Assembly (NCBI GenBank): GCA_025463965.1
Contig: JAODBN010000385.1
Span: 1-19,840 of the forward strand
Length of the DNA stretch: 19,840 bases
DNA from: Acidimicrobiaceae bacterium
GTDB taxonomy: Bacteria > Actinomycetota > Acidimicrobiia > Acidimicrobiales > Bog-793
Reading direction: 5' to 3'
Below are positions 6,659 through 13,788 of this stretch, piece after piece. Both the position numbers and the translations under genes were made by a program. The notes under the pieces were generated by a model, which made no database searches, was not told where the DNA came from, and was given only the letters and a program-made list of their open reading frames with translations. Position 1 is the first letter of the stretch. Each line of letters begins with the position of its first letter.

Positions 6659-8641
6659 CTAGATGTCGAGGAAACGAACGTCTTTGGCGTTGGTCTGGAT
6701 GAAACGACGACGCACCTCGACGTCGTCACCCATCAGCACCGAGCATGCTTGGTCGGCGAGGGCCGCCTCCTCCATTGAGATCTGGAGGAGCGTCCGCTTG
6801 GACGCGTCCATCGTCGTCTCCCGCAGCTCGTCCCAGTCCATCTCGCCGAGGCCCTTGAGGCGCTGGAAGTCCTTGTTGTGGTTGGGATGCTCCCGCAGGA
6901 AGGCGGCCTTCGCGGAATCGTCCTTGAGGTACACCTTCGAGGTGCCGACGAGGGTCGAGTACAGCGGCGGTTGCGCGACGTAGACGAAACCCGCCTCAAC
7001 CAACGGCTTCATCTGGCGCAGGAAGAACGTCAGCAGGAGCGTGCGAATGTGGCTGCCGTCCACATCAGCGTCCGCCAGGATGATCACCTTGTGGTAGCGG
7101 ACCTTTTCGACGTCGAACTCTTCGCCGAGATTGGCACCGATCGCCATGATGAGCGCCTGGATCTCGGCGTTCTTCAGCATCTTGTCGACGCGCGCCTTTT
7201 CGACGTTCAAGATCTTGCCGCGGATCGGAAGGATGGCTTGGGTTCTCGGGTCGCGGCCGCGCTTGGCGGAGCCGGCCGCCGAGTTGCCCTCCACGATGAA
7301 CAGCTCCGACTCACGTGCCTCGCGCGAGGAGCAGTCGACGAGCTTTCCGGGGAGCCCGGCGCCGTCGAGGGCGCTCTTTCGCCGCGTGAGGTCTCGGGCG
7401 TGACGTGCCGCCAAACGCGCCCGCTGCGCGAGCAGCGACTTTTGCACGACCTGGTTGGCTTCCTTCGGGTTCTCCTCCACCCACTCGGCGAGCTTCTCGT
7501 TCGTGGCGCGCTCGACGAGTGACCGCATCGAGACGTTGCCGAGCTTGGCCTTGGTCTGGCCTTCGAACTGGGGGTTGGTGAGCCGTACCGAGATGATCGC
7601 GGTGAGACCCTCGCGAATATCCTCGCCTTGGAAGTTCGCGTCGGCCTCTTTCAAGAGATTTCGCGCCCGTGCGTACCGGTTGATCACGTTCGTGAGGGAC
7701 TTCTTGAACCCCTCCTCGTGCATGCCCCCCTCGGTGGTGGCGATTCCGTTCGCGAAGGAGTGGATGCTGTCGTTGTACGAGGTGTTCCACTGCAGGGCGA
7801 CCTCGACCTCTTGGTCGTCCTCGGTCTGCTCGTAATGGCAGACCTTGCGGAACAGCGACTCCTTGGACTCGTTCAAGTGACGGACGAAGTCCTCGATGCC
7901 GCCGTTGTAGCGGTAGGTCTGCTGCTGTTCGTGGCCGACGCGCTCGTCGTTGAACTGGATCTCGAGACCCCGGTTGAGGAAGGCCATCATCTGGAGACGC
8001 TCGAGGATGGTCTGGGCGCGGAACTCCATCTCGTCGAAGATGGTGTCGTCCGGCCAGAAGCGAACGGTCGTCCCGGTTCGAGCGTTGGGCGAGTCGCCGA
8101 TCACCTTCAGCGGACCAGTGGGGTTGCCACCCTTTTCGAAGGCCATCGCGTAGCGCTTGCCGTCTCGATCGATCTCAAGCTCGAGGCGCGACGACAGGGC
8201 GTTCACGACCGACACGCCCACGCCGTGGAGGCCACCGGACATCTTGTAGCCGCCACCCCCGAACTTGCCTCCCGCGTGCAGCACCGTGAGAACGATCTCG
8301 GCGCTCGACTTCGTCGGGTCATGCGGGTGCGGAGCCACGGGAATGCCGCGCCCGTCATCTGTGACCTCGCAGCTCCCGTCGGGAAGCAGGCTGACGTCAA
8401 TCTTCGTGGCGAAGCCGGCCATGGCCTCGTCGACCGAGTTGTCCACCACCTCCCAGATCAGGTGGTGCAGCCCGCTCGACCCGGTCGAGCCGATGTACAT
8501 CCCGGGGCGGACGCGAACCGGCTCGAGCCCTTCGAGGACGGTGATATCGGAGGCGTCGTAGGAGCCCGTCGGCCGGGCGCGCTGCGCCTGGGAGCCGCTC
8601 GGCTCCTCCTCAGTACCCTCGTGTTCGGAAATCAGCACCAC
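6659..8641 (-). CDS. gyrB: DNA gyrase subunit B
   Basis: The protein has 660 residues and is the ATPase subunit of gyrase. The GHKL ATP-binding fold shows DNSVDEAMAG (about 67-76), DDGRGIP (95-101) and GLHGVGVSVVNALS (137-150). The TOPRIM domain starts at ELFIVEGNSAAGSAKRGRD (446-464) and continues with LADADVDGSHIRTLL (522-536). The C-terminal tail ends NAKDVRFLDI, as in other actinobacterial GyrB. The TOPRIM motif is unusual: EGNSAAG replaces EGDSAGG, with Asn453 at the position of E. coli Asp426. The catalytic Glu451 and the DxD pair are intact. The start is GTG at 8641 with GAGGAGG 7 bp upstream; a second GTG follows immediately. It sits between the DUF721 gene (82-bp gap) and gyrA. Confidence 0.98.
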   Translation of the reverse strand: MVLISEHEGTEEEPSGSQAQRARPTGSYDASDITVLEGLEPVRVRPGMYIGSTGSSGLHHLIWEVVDNSVDEAMAGFATKIDVSLLPDGSCEVTDDGRGIPVAPHPHDPTKSSAEIVLTVLHAGGKFGGGGYKMSGGLHGVGVSVVNALSSRLELEIDRDGKRYAMAFEKGGNPTGPLKVIGDSPNARTGTTVRFWPDDTIFDEMEFRAQTILERLQMMAFLNRGLEIQFNDERVGHEQQQTYRYNGGIEDFVRHLNESKESLFRKVCHYEQTEDDQEVEVALQWNTSYNDSIHSFANGIATTEGGMHEEGFKKSLTNVINRYARARNLLKEADANFQGEDIREGLTAIISVRLTNPQFEGQTKAKLGNVSMRSLVERATNEKLAEWVEENPKEANQVVQKSLLAQRARLAARHARDLTRRKSALDGAGLPGKLVDCSSREARESELFIVEGNSAAGSAKRGRDPRTQAILPIRGKILNVEKARVDKMLKNAEIQALIMAIGANLGEEFDVEKVRYHKVIILADADVDGSHIRTLLLTFFLRQMKPLVEAGFVYVAQPPLYSTLVGTSKVYLKDDSAKAAFLREHPNHNKDFQRLKGLGEMDWDELRETTMDASKRTLLQISMEEAALADQACSVLMGDDVEVRRRFIQTNAKDVRFLDI

Positions 8642-8723
8642 GGGCGCGCCTCCTCGGCAGCGACAGGACGAACGGCCGGCCAGCGCCCCTGGTGGGCTGC
8701 TTGGTGCCGGCGATCCAAGACTC

Positions 8724-9056
8724 TCATTCTACGTCCTTGAGGGCCCGCATCGTTGCCTCCAGGCGCTCGGGCGCCGCGTTCTCGAGCCGATGCGACAGTC
8801 CTTCGAGGATCTGGGTGGCGAGGAATGCCACCTGGGTAGCCCACCCGGGCTGGTCCACCGCCACGACCAGCACCGCACCGCGCAGCGCAAGCGGGCGCAC
8901 ATGTGCGGCGACGTCGGCACCGACGACGTCGGCCCAGCAGGCCTGGATGGCGCTGAACGGCCGCACGTCCGGGAAACCCTGGTCGGCAAGGAATGCGTCG
9001 AACACTGCGTCGAGGCGGCGCTCCCCTTCGCCGGGGCGGCGCTTTGGTGGGCTCAC
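8724..9056 (-). CDS. DUF721 / DciA-like protein
   Basis: The protein has 110 residues. AIQACWADVVGADVAAHVRPLALRG and LVVAVDQPGWATQVAFLATQIL form the typical DUF721 domain: a helix with conserved W and G, then a KH-like beta sheet with the W-x-x-x-L/V-x-x-L pattern. The gene lies between recF and gyrB, its standard place in Actinobacteria. DUF721 proteins include DciA, which in bacteria lacking DnaC/DnaI assists loading of the replicative helicase DnaB; that role is taken from the family. Its GTG start overlaps the recF stop as GTGA (9053-9056), indicating translational coupling. The N-terminus (KRRPGEGERR) is basic. Confidence 0.88.
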   Translation of the reverse strand: MSPPKRRPGEGERRLDAVFDAFLADQGFPDVRPFSAIQACWADVVGADVAAHVRPLALRGAVLVVAVDQPGWATQVAFLATQILEGLSHRLENAAPERLEATMRALKDVE

Positions 9057-10129
9057 TCGAGGCGTCCTTCTTCGAGCCGGAGTGTCGAGGCCGGCTTCGC
9101 GCCTGGGGGCAAAGGGCCGGCCGTGGTCAAGATCGCTTGCCCGGTGGGGAGCTCGTCGAGGAGAGCCGCGGCAGCTGCCTCGTCGAGCTCGGAGAAGGCG
9201 TCGTCGAGGAGCAGCACGGGGCGGGAGCCGGCGTTCTCGGTCACGACCTCGTGGGCGGCGAGCCTAAGTGCCAGGGTGACCGAGCGCTGGCGCCCCTGGG
9301 ACAGGCGGGTGCGGGCGTCCAGGCCCCCTGCGGAGATCCCAAGGTCGTCGCGCTGCGGTCCCACGGTCGTGATCCCCCGGCGGAGATCCTCTTCCCGTGA
9401 CTGAGCAAGCGCTTCGGCGAGGGAACCGTCAAACGACCGCCGGTACGAGAGCTCGAGAGGGTCATCGAGGCGGGTCAACCGGGCGAAGGCACCCCGCGCG
9501 TAGGGGGACAGGTCTTCAGCCAGCTGGGCGCGCGCCGTCGCCAGCTGCTCTCCGGCCGTCGCCAGCTGGGCATCCCACACCTCGAGGGTCGCGATGACCT
9601 CCGGCGTAATCCGGCCCACCCCTTGGCGCAACAGGGTGTTCCGCTGGCGGAGAACCCGCTCGACTGTCCGGCGCAGCGCACCAAGGCGCGGGTGCGCAGA
9701 CTCGAGCACGTCGTCCAGATAGTCCCGTCGTCCCTCGGGCGGCCCTTTGACGAGGGCCAAGTCGTCGGGGGTGAAGACGGTGACCCTCAGCGCTTCGAGG
9801 AGCTCCTCGGCGCGGCCTACTCGCTGGCGATTGAGCTGCACCCGGTCTCGGCGACCTGGAACGATCTCGGCCTCGACCAGTTGCTGCCGTGCGCCGTCTG
9901 CCACTTCGAGGCGGACGATCGCCCGCTCTGCCCCCGCGCGCACGAGGGCCTCCCGTGGGCTGGCCCGGAAGGAGCGCAGGGTCGAGCCGTAGCCGATCGC
10001 CTCGAGCAAGCTCGTTTTGCCGGCCCCGTTCTCGCCGGTCACGACCGTCATTCCCGTCCGGGAAGGCACCAGCTCGGCGACCACCAGATTGCGAAAGTCC
10101 AGCACCTCCAGGCGGAGGACCTCGCTCAG
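9053..10129 (-). CDS. recF: DNA replication/repair protein RecF
   Basis: An SMC-like ATPase that binds gapped DNA and, with RecO/RecR, promotes RecA loading. Walker A is GENGAGKT, the ABC signature is LSQGRQRSVTLALRL, and Walker B is PVLLLDDAFSELD. The first standard start codon is GTG at 10105, which gives 350 residues beginning MLDFRN and loses most of the first beta strand. Codons just upstream, in frame, read SEVLRLEVLDFRN, matching the usual RecF N-terminus (x-L-x-L-x-x-F-R-N). The frame can be extended to a CTG at 10127-10129 that overlaps the dnaN TGA as CTGA, giving 358 residues; I chose this start. No ATG, GTG or TTG lies between them in frame. The gnd gene often found between dnaN and recF in Actinobacteria is absent. 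Confidence 0.93.
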   Translation of the reverse strand: MSEVLRLEVLDFRNLVVAELVPSRTGMTVVTGENGAGKTSLLEAIGYGSTLRSFRASPREALVRAGAERAIVRLEVADGARQQLVEAEIVPGRRDRVQLNRQRVGRAEELLEALRVTVFTPDDLALVKGPPEGRRDYLDDVLESAHPRLGALRRTVERVLRQRNTLLRQGVGRITPEVIATLEVWDAQLATAGEQLATARAQLAEDLSPYARGAFARLTRLDDPLELSYRRSFDGSLAEALAQSREEDLRRGITTVGPQRDDLGISAGGLDARTRLSQGRQRSVTLALRLAAHEVVTENAGSRPVLLLDDAFSELDEAAAAALLDELPTGQAILTTAGPLPPGAKPASTLRLEEGRLE

Positions 10130-11250
10130 GAGACCCGCACCGGCATCAGCAGATAGCGGTAGTCCGTCTCACCTTCTCCACGGACGGTCGCCGGCTTCGA
10201 GGCGTCGATTACCTCGACCACCACCGTGTCGGAACGAATCGCTTCGATCCCGTCGAGGAGGTAGCTCGGATTAAAGGCCACTACCAGCTCATCTCCGGTG
10301 AAGGTTCCGTCGACGCGCTCGGCCGCTCGGCCGCTTTCCGCGGTGAGCACCGTCAGCTCCGCCCCGCCATTTCCGAAGGACACCCTCACGGGCGTTGTGG
10401 CGTCCTTGGCGTCGCGCACCATGAGCCGTACCCGGCGAAGCGCTGAGGCGAGCTCTTCACGGGAAGTGGTCAACGAGAACGGGTAGCTGGGCGGCAGGAG
10501 GCGCTGGTAGTCGGGAAACGGGCCCTTCAGCAGCCGTGTGGTCAGGCGGACGTCTCCCACCTCGAAGACGGCGTCGAGCTCGCTGTGGCGAAACACCAGG
10601 CGCGCGCCGTCCTCGTCCTCGCCGGTCCCTTGCACCAGACGCTGGATCTCGGCCAGCGCCCTCGCCGGGACGAGCACTTCTGCGCCCGGGTCGAGCGCGC
10701 TCAACCCCTCGAGATCACGAAACGCCAGCCGGTAGGAGTCCGTCGCCACCAGCCGCAGGCCGGTCTCCGTCGCCACCATGAGAACCCCGGTGAGCTGGGG
10801 GGCCCGTGTGTCATCGGTGAGCGCCGCACGAACGACCTGCCGCAGTCCTTCCGCGAATCGCATCGCCGGGAGAGTGATCCCCTCCTCGTCCAAGGTCGAC
10901 AGCCGGGTGATCTCAGCACCCACAGGCACGCGCACCACGAATTCCGCGCGTCCGGAGGTGATCCGGACCTCCTCGTCGTTGCCGACAACCGAGACCGTTC
11001 CCGGCTCGAGCGCCCTCACGATGTCCACTACCAGGCGCGAAGGCAGCAAGCTGACACCGTCCGCCTCACCGGCGACGAGTGAGCGCACCTCGATCACGAG
11101 GTCCGGGTCAGAGCCCGTGACCTCCAGCTGGCTCCCTCGGAGCGCGAGCTGGAGGCTGGGAGACCCTGCTACCCCCCCTCGAGGGCTGGCCGCTCGCCCC
11201 GCCGTCACCAGGGCCTCGAGCAGTCCGTCACGTTCGGTGCGGAACTTCAC
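10126..11250 (-). CDS. dnaN: DNA polymerase III beta subunit (sliding clamp)
   Basis: The protein has 374 residues. The clamp encircles DNA as a dimer of three-domain monomers and tethers polymerase. The start is GTG at 11250 (VKFRTERDGLLEAL), with GGGAG about 10 bp upstream; the open frame runs back to 11463, but that part lies in the origin region and has no clamp-like sequence. Recognisable features are LPSRLVVDIVRAL in domain 1, GVLMVATETGLRLVATDSYRLA at the domain 1-2 transition, FPDYQRLLP in the middle, and AFNPSYLLDGIEAI with the C-terminal YRYLLMPVRVS, which forms the hydrophobic partner-binding pocket. It lies downstream of dnaA across the origin and is probably coupled to recF by a CTGA overlap. 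Confidence 0.97.
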   Translation of the reverse strand: MKFRTERDGLLEALVTAGRAASPRGGVAGSPSLQLALRGSQLEVTGSDPDLVIEVRSLVAGEADGVSLLPSRLVVDIVRALEPGTVSVVGNDEEVRITSGRAEFVVRVPVGAEITRLSTLDEEGITLPAMRFAEGLRQVVRAALTDDTRAPQLTGVLMVATETGLRLVATDSYRLAFRDLEGLSALDPGAEVLVPARALAEIQRLVQGTGEDEDGARLVFRHSELDAVFEVGDVRLTTRLLKGPFPDYQRLLPPSYPFSLTTSREELASALRRVRLMVRDAKDATTPVRVSFGNGGAELTVLTAESGRAAERVDGTFTGDELVVAFNPSYLLDGIEAIRSDTVVVEVIDASKPATVRGEGETDYRYLLMPVRVS

Positions 11251-11502
11251 CGGTCCTGCACTCCCTTCTTCCCCTCGGGGAGATGATGAATCAAGCAGTA
11301 GTAGTAGGGCCTGGGGATTGTGGACGACCGGATCGGGTACCTGGTGAGAGGGGTAACCAAGGCGCGCGCCAGATCCACTAGCAATACACAGGCTCCGCGC
11401 GCGACGGGCCGCGCCCGTGTGGAGGGCGACCCGACAATCCACCGGTTTCCTGTGACCTTCCACAGGGAGATCCCCCGCTTCGTCCCCTGTTCCAAGAGCC
11501 GG
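11251..11502. other. oriC: Chromosomal origin (oriC), dnaA-dnaN intergenic
   Basis: This gap of 252 bp carries origin signals in the standard actinobacterial position. A trinucleotide array on the plus strand (AAG CAG TAG TAG TAG, 11293-11307) reads 3'-GAT-GAT-GAT-GAC-GAA-5', the DnaA-trio pattern. It is followed by a GC-rich spacer of 11 bp and a DnaA box TGTGGACGA (11319-11327), the reverse complement of TCGTCCACA, one mismatch from TTGTCCACA. The trio-side segment 11281-11307 is about 63% A+T in a GC-rich genome, a plausible unwinding element. Further CCAC-containing degenerate boxes lie at about 11372, 11416, 11436 and 11457, each with two or three mismatches. The dnaN ribosome binding site lies at the left edge. 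Confidence 0.78.
11319..11327 (-). promoter_or_regulatory. DnaA box next to the DnaA-trio
   Basis: The minus strand reads TCGTCCACA, 8 of 9 matches to the high-GC consensus TTGTCCACA. It is 11 bp from the TAG trinucleotide array, as expected for the box that nucleates the DnaA filament. Confidence 0.65.
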
Positions 11503-12891
11503 TTACTCACCGTTGCGCACCCGCACGAGCAACTCTGTGACCTGCTCGTATACCTGGCGTCGCTCTCGCATCAGCGCGGCGATCTTCTCAACGGCATGGA
11601 TGACCGTCGTGTGGTCCCTCCCGCCGAACTCCCGCGCGATGGCCGGGTAGGAAAAGTCGGTCAGCTCTCGGAAGACGTACATGCTGATCTGTCGGGCCAT
11701 CACGAGCGGTCGGCGCCGGCTGGGACCACAGAGCTCGTCGATCTCGAAGCCGAAGTGATCCGCGGTGGCGCGCAAGATCTGCGGAGCGGTGATTCGCCGC
11801 GGTTGGCGGCCGGCGACGAGATCAGCAAGGACCGTCTCGGCGAGTTCCCGGGTGAGCGGCTGTCGGGTGAGGCTGGCGTAGGCAGTCACCCGAATCAGGG
11901 CTCCTTCGAGCTCACGGATGTTGTCCTTGACGTTGGAGGCGATGAACTCGAGCACTTCATCGCCTGCGTAGGTGCGCTCGTGAGCCGCCTTGGTGCGCAG
12001 GATGGCGATTCGAGTCTCGAGCTCCGGTGGCTGAATGTCTGCGATGAGACCGGACAGGAAGCGACTGCGAAGTCGGCTTTCCAAGGTGGCGATCGAGCCA
12101 GGCGGACGGTCAGAGGTGAGCACGACCTGTTTCGAGGCTTCGTGCAGGGTGTTGAAGGTATGGAAGAACTCTTCTTGCAGGGACTCTTTGCCCTCGATGA
12201 ACTGGATGTCGTCGATGAGCAACACGTCACTCTCGCGGTAACGCCGTTTGAACGCGCCCGTGGCGTTCGTTCTGATCGCCTCCACGAACTCGTTCATGAA
12301 GGTCTCCGTAGAGACGTAGCGAACATGCAAGCGGGGGAAGTTCTCCGTCACGTAGTTCCGGATCGCCTGCAGCAGGTGCGTCTTGCCCAGGCCCACGGCG
12401 CCGATGATGAACAGCGGGTTGTACGCCCGTGCTGGCGACTCGGCAACGGACAGCGACGCGGCGTGGGCGAATCGGTTCGAGGGCCCGATGACGAAGTCCT
12501 CGAAGGTATGGCGACTGCTCGGCCGCTCGTCACTCGCCAGGGTCGCGCGTCGCTCCTCCACCCGCGGGACCGCGGCGTCCGCCGTTGCCAGGTCCCCGTT
12601 GCTCGTCGAACTCGCGGCCTGGACCGGAGCCGCTCGCTCGTCCTCGGCGACGACTTCGAAGCGGATGGGGAGATCGGTGCCCAGCGCGTCAGCGACGGCG
12701 TCGCGGAGCAGGCCGGCGAACCGGCTTTCCAGCCGTTCGCGCACCAGGGTGTTGGGGACGGCGAGAACCAGGGTCCCGTTGACGACCGCGAGAGGGTCTA
12801 CCTGGGCGAACCAGGTACGCCAAGTGGCCTCGGAGACCTGGGAACGGACCGCCGAGGCACAGCCTTCCCACAATTGCTGGGCGTCGGTCAA
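11503..12891 (-). CDS. dnaA: Chromosomal replication initiator DnaA
   Basis: The protein has 462 residues with the four DnaA domains. Domain I (about 1-80) contains WRTWFAQVDPL. A short, variable linker follows (about 85-125). The AAA+ domain III begins near TFEDFVIGPSNRFAHAAS and has Walker A GAVGLGKTH (164-172), Walker B VLLIDDIQF (223-231) and Box VII LESRLRSRFLSGL, which carries the arginine finger. Domain IV ends with the DNA-binding signature GGRDHTTVIHA (423-433). The start is TTG at 12891 with GGAGGG 9 bp upstream; no better codon is nearby. The gene reads leftward, divergent from rpmH. DnaA boxes in its own upstream gap suggest autoregulation. Confidence 0.98.
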   Translation of the reverse strand: MTDAQQLWEGCASAVRSQVSEATWRTWFAQVDPLAVVNGTLVLAVPNTLVRERLESRFAGLLRDAVADALGTDLPIRFEVVAEDERAAPVQAASSTSNGDLATADAAVPRVEERRATLASDERPSSRHTFEDFVIGPSNRFAHAASLSVAESPARAYNPLFIIGAVGLGKTHLLQAIRNYVTENFPRLHVRYVSTETFMNEFVEAIRTNATGAFKRRYRESDVLLIDDIQFIEGKESLQEEFFHTFNTLHEASKQVVLTSDRPPGSIATLESRLRSRFLSGLIADIQPPELETRIAILRTKAAHERTYAGDEVLEFIASNVKDNIRELEGALIRVTAYASLTRQPLTRELAETVLADLVAGRQPRRITAPQILRATADHFGFEIDELCGPSRRRPLVMARQISMYVFRELTDFSYPAIAREFGGRDHTTVIHAVEKIAALMRERRQVYEQVTELLVRVRNGE

Positions 12892-12916
12892 CAGCTCCTA
12901 CCCTCCGGCCAGGACG

Positions 12917-12948
12917 TTCTCCACAGGAGGGTCCACATCTGTGGATCG
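12917..12948. promoter_or_regulatory. DnaA-box cluster upstream of dnaA
   Basis: Three box-like 9-mers occur within 32 bp: TTCTCCACA (12917-12925, one mismatch to TTATCCACA), GGGTCCACA (12929-12937, two mismatches to TTGTCCACA) and, on the other strand, CGATCCACA (12940-12948, two mismatches). The last two form the palindrome TCCACATCTGTGGA (12932-12945). The position in the dnaA-rpmH gap fits either an autoregulatory operator or an additional origin element. Confidence 0.6.
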
Positions 12949-13074
12949 TGCCGTTCCCTGGAGGCCCGCATCGTACAACGCGGTCCCGACGCCCTGCCCA
13001 AGGCCTGGCCTTCGACCCGCCAGCGAGGTCAGCCAGGCCGGGCTACTCTTGTGAGTCTTTTACGAAGGGGCAAC

Positions 13075-13209
13075 ATGAAGCGGACGTTCCAGCCGAACAT
13101 TAGGAAGAGGGCGAAGCGGCACGGCTTTCGCCACCGGATGGCCACCCGAGCGGGACGCGCCGTCTTGAAGGCCCGCCGTCGACGCGGTCGGATCCACCTC
13201 TCCGCTTGA
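13075..13209 (+). CDS. rpmH: 50S ribosomal protein L34
   Basis: The protein has 44 residues, beginning MKRTFQPNIRKRAKRHGFR and ending GRIHLSA. It is the complete, very basic L34 sequence, which binds 23S rRNA in the large subunit. The ATG at 13075 has AAGGGG 4 bp upstream. It is the first gene of the rightward unit, divergent from dnaA, as in nearly all bacteria. Its TGA stop overlaps the TTG start of rnpA (TTGA, 13206-13209). A TACTCT hexamer at 13044-13049 could be a -10 element, but no convincing -35 was found. Confidence 0.98.
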   Translation: MKRTFQPNIRKRAKRHGFRHRMATRAGRAVLKARRRRGRIHLSA

Positions 13210-13550
13210 CGGGGCGGCCTGGCGCGGTCCGGGGCCGGGGCGTCTTTCTCGCTCTTACCCGCAGCAACCGCCGGGCCCGCAGTGGGCCGGTCACGGTACA
13301 CTTCCTCCCGGCTGACCCGCCGGACGCCGCTGTTCGCGTCGCCTACGCGGTCGGCCGGAAGGTGGGCAACGCGGTCGTCCGAAACCGGTGGCGCCGGCGG
13401 TTGCGGGTGCTAGCCGGTGAGGCCTGTGCGGACTTACGTCCGGGCGCGTACCTCGTAGGTGTCGGTCCCGACGTCGAGCGGCTCACCTTCGACCAGCTGA
13501 GAGAGCGAGTAGGCGAGACCATGCGAAGAGCGAGCGGAGGTGCACGGTGA
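13206..13550 (+). CDS. rnpA: Ribonuclease P protein component
   Basis: The protein has 114 residues and is the basic cofactor of RNase P, which with the catalytic RNA trims tRNA 5' leaders. The family signature RVAYAVGRKVGNAVVRNRWRRRLR, including the RNR motif, lies at about 44-67. The preceding VTVHFLP strand and the short N-terminus (RGRGVFLALTRSNRRARSG) align with the usual beta-sheet core. The start is TTG at 13206, overlapping the rpmH stop as TTGA, and the stop overlaps the yidD start as GTGA, so the three genes are translationally chained. Confidence 0.95.
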   Translation: MTGRPGAVRGRGVFLALTRSNRRARSGPVTVHFLPADPPDAAVRVAYAVGRKVGNAVVRNRWRRRLRVLAGEACADLRPGAYLVGVGPDVERLTFDQLRERVGETMRRASGGAR

Positions 13551-13777
13551 GCGGGATGACCCGCGCCCTACGCCGTGGCGCCCTGCTGGCTATCGGCGCC
13601 TACCAAGGTGCGCGCGCTGGGCGCCCGTCTCCTTGCCGGTTCTATCCCTCCTGTTCCACCTACGCCGCCGAGGCGATCGAGACCCACGGGCTGCTCCGCG
13701 GTAGCTGGCTCTCGATCCGTCGACTCGGGCGGTGCCGTCCCCTCGGCGGCCGGGGCTTCGACCCCGTGCCCGGTTAG
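13547..13777 (+). CDS. yidD: Membrane protein insertion efficiency factor YidD
   Basis: The protein has 76 residues. CRFYPSCSTYAAEAIETHGLLRGSWL followed by RRLGRCRPLGGRGFDPVP is the diagnostic YidD (DUF37) sequence with its three conserved cysteines. The N-terminal amphipathic helix (TRALRRGALLAIGAYQ) is expected to associate with the inner face of the membrane, where the protein aids YidC-dependent insertion. GTG at 13547 overlaps the rnpA TGA (GTGA). The stop region TAGGAAG supplies the ribosome binding site for yidC. Confidence 0.97.
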   Translation: MSGMTRALRRGALLAIGAYQGARAGRPSPCRFYPSCSTYAAEAIETHGLLRGSWLSIRRLGRCRPLGGRGFDPVPG

Positions 13778-13788
13778 GAAGCCACCCC

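Noticed and set aside
5402..6778. Long plus-strand open frame opposite gyrA
   Set aside because: It is antisense to the conserved gyrA and its product has no recognisable motif; a GC-rich shadow.
7628..8740. Long plus-strand open frame opposite gyrB
   Set aside because: It lies fully antisense to gyrB and shows low-complexity, family-free sequence.
11251..11463. Upstream extension of dnaN
   Set aside because: It would read through oriC; clamp homology begins at GTG 11250.
11449..11466. CCTGTG/CACAGG inverted repeat in oriC
   Set aside because: A short stem inside a region of degenerate DnaA boxes; not distinguishable from chance.
11320..13074. Long open frame running through dnaA antisense into rpmH
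   Set aside because: Only its last 44 codons (rpmH) are a gene; the rest is antisense to dnaA.
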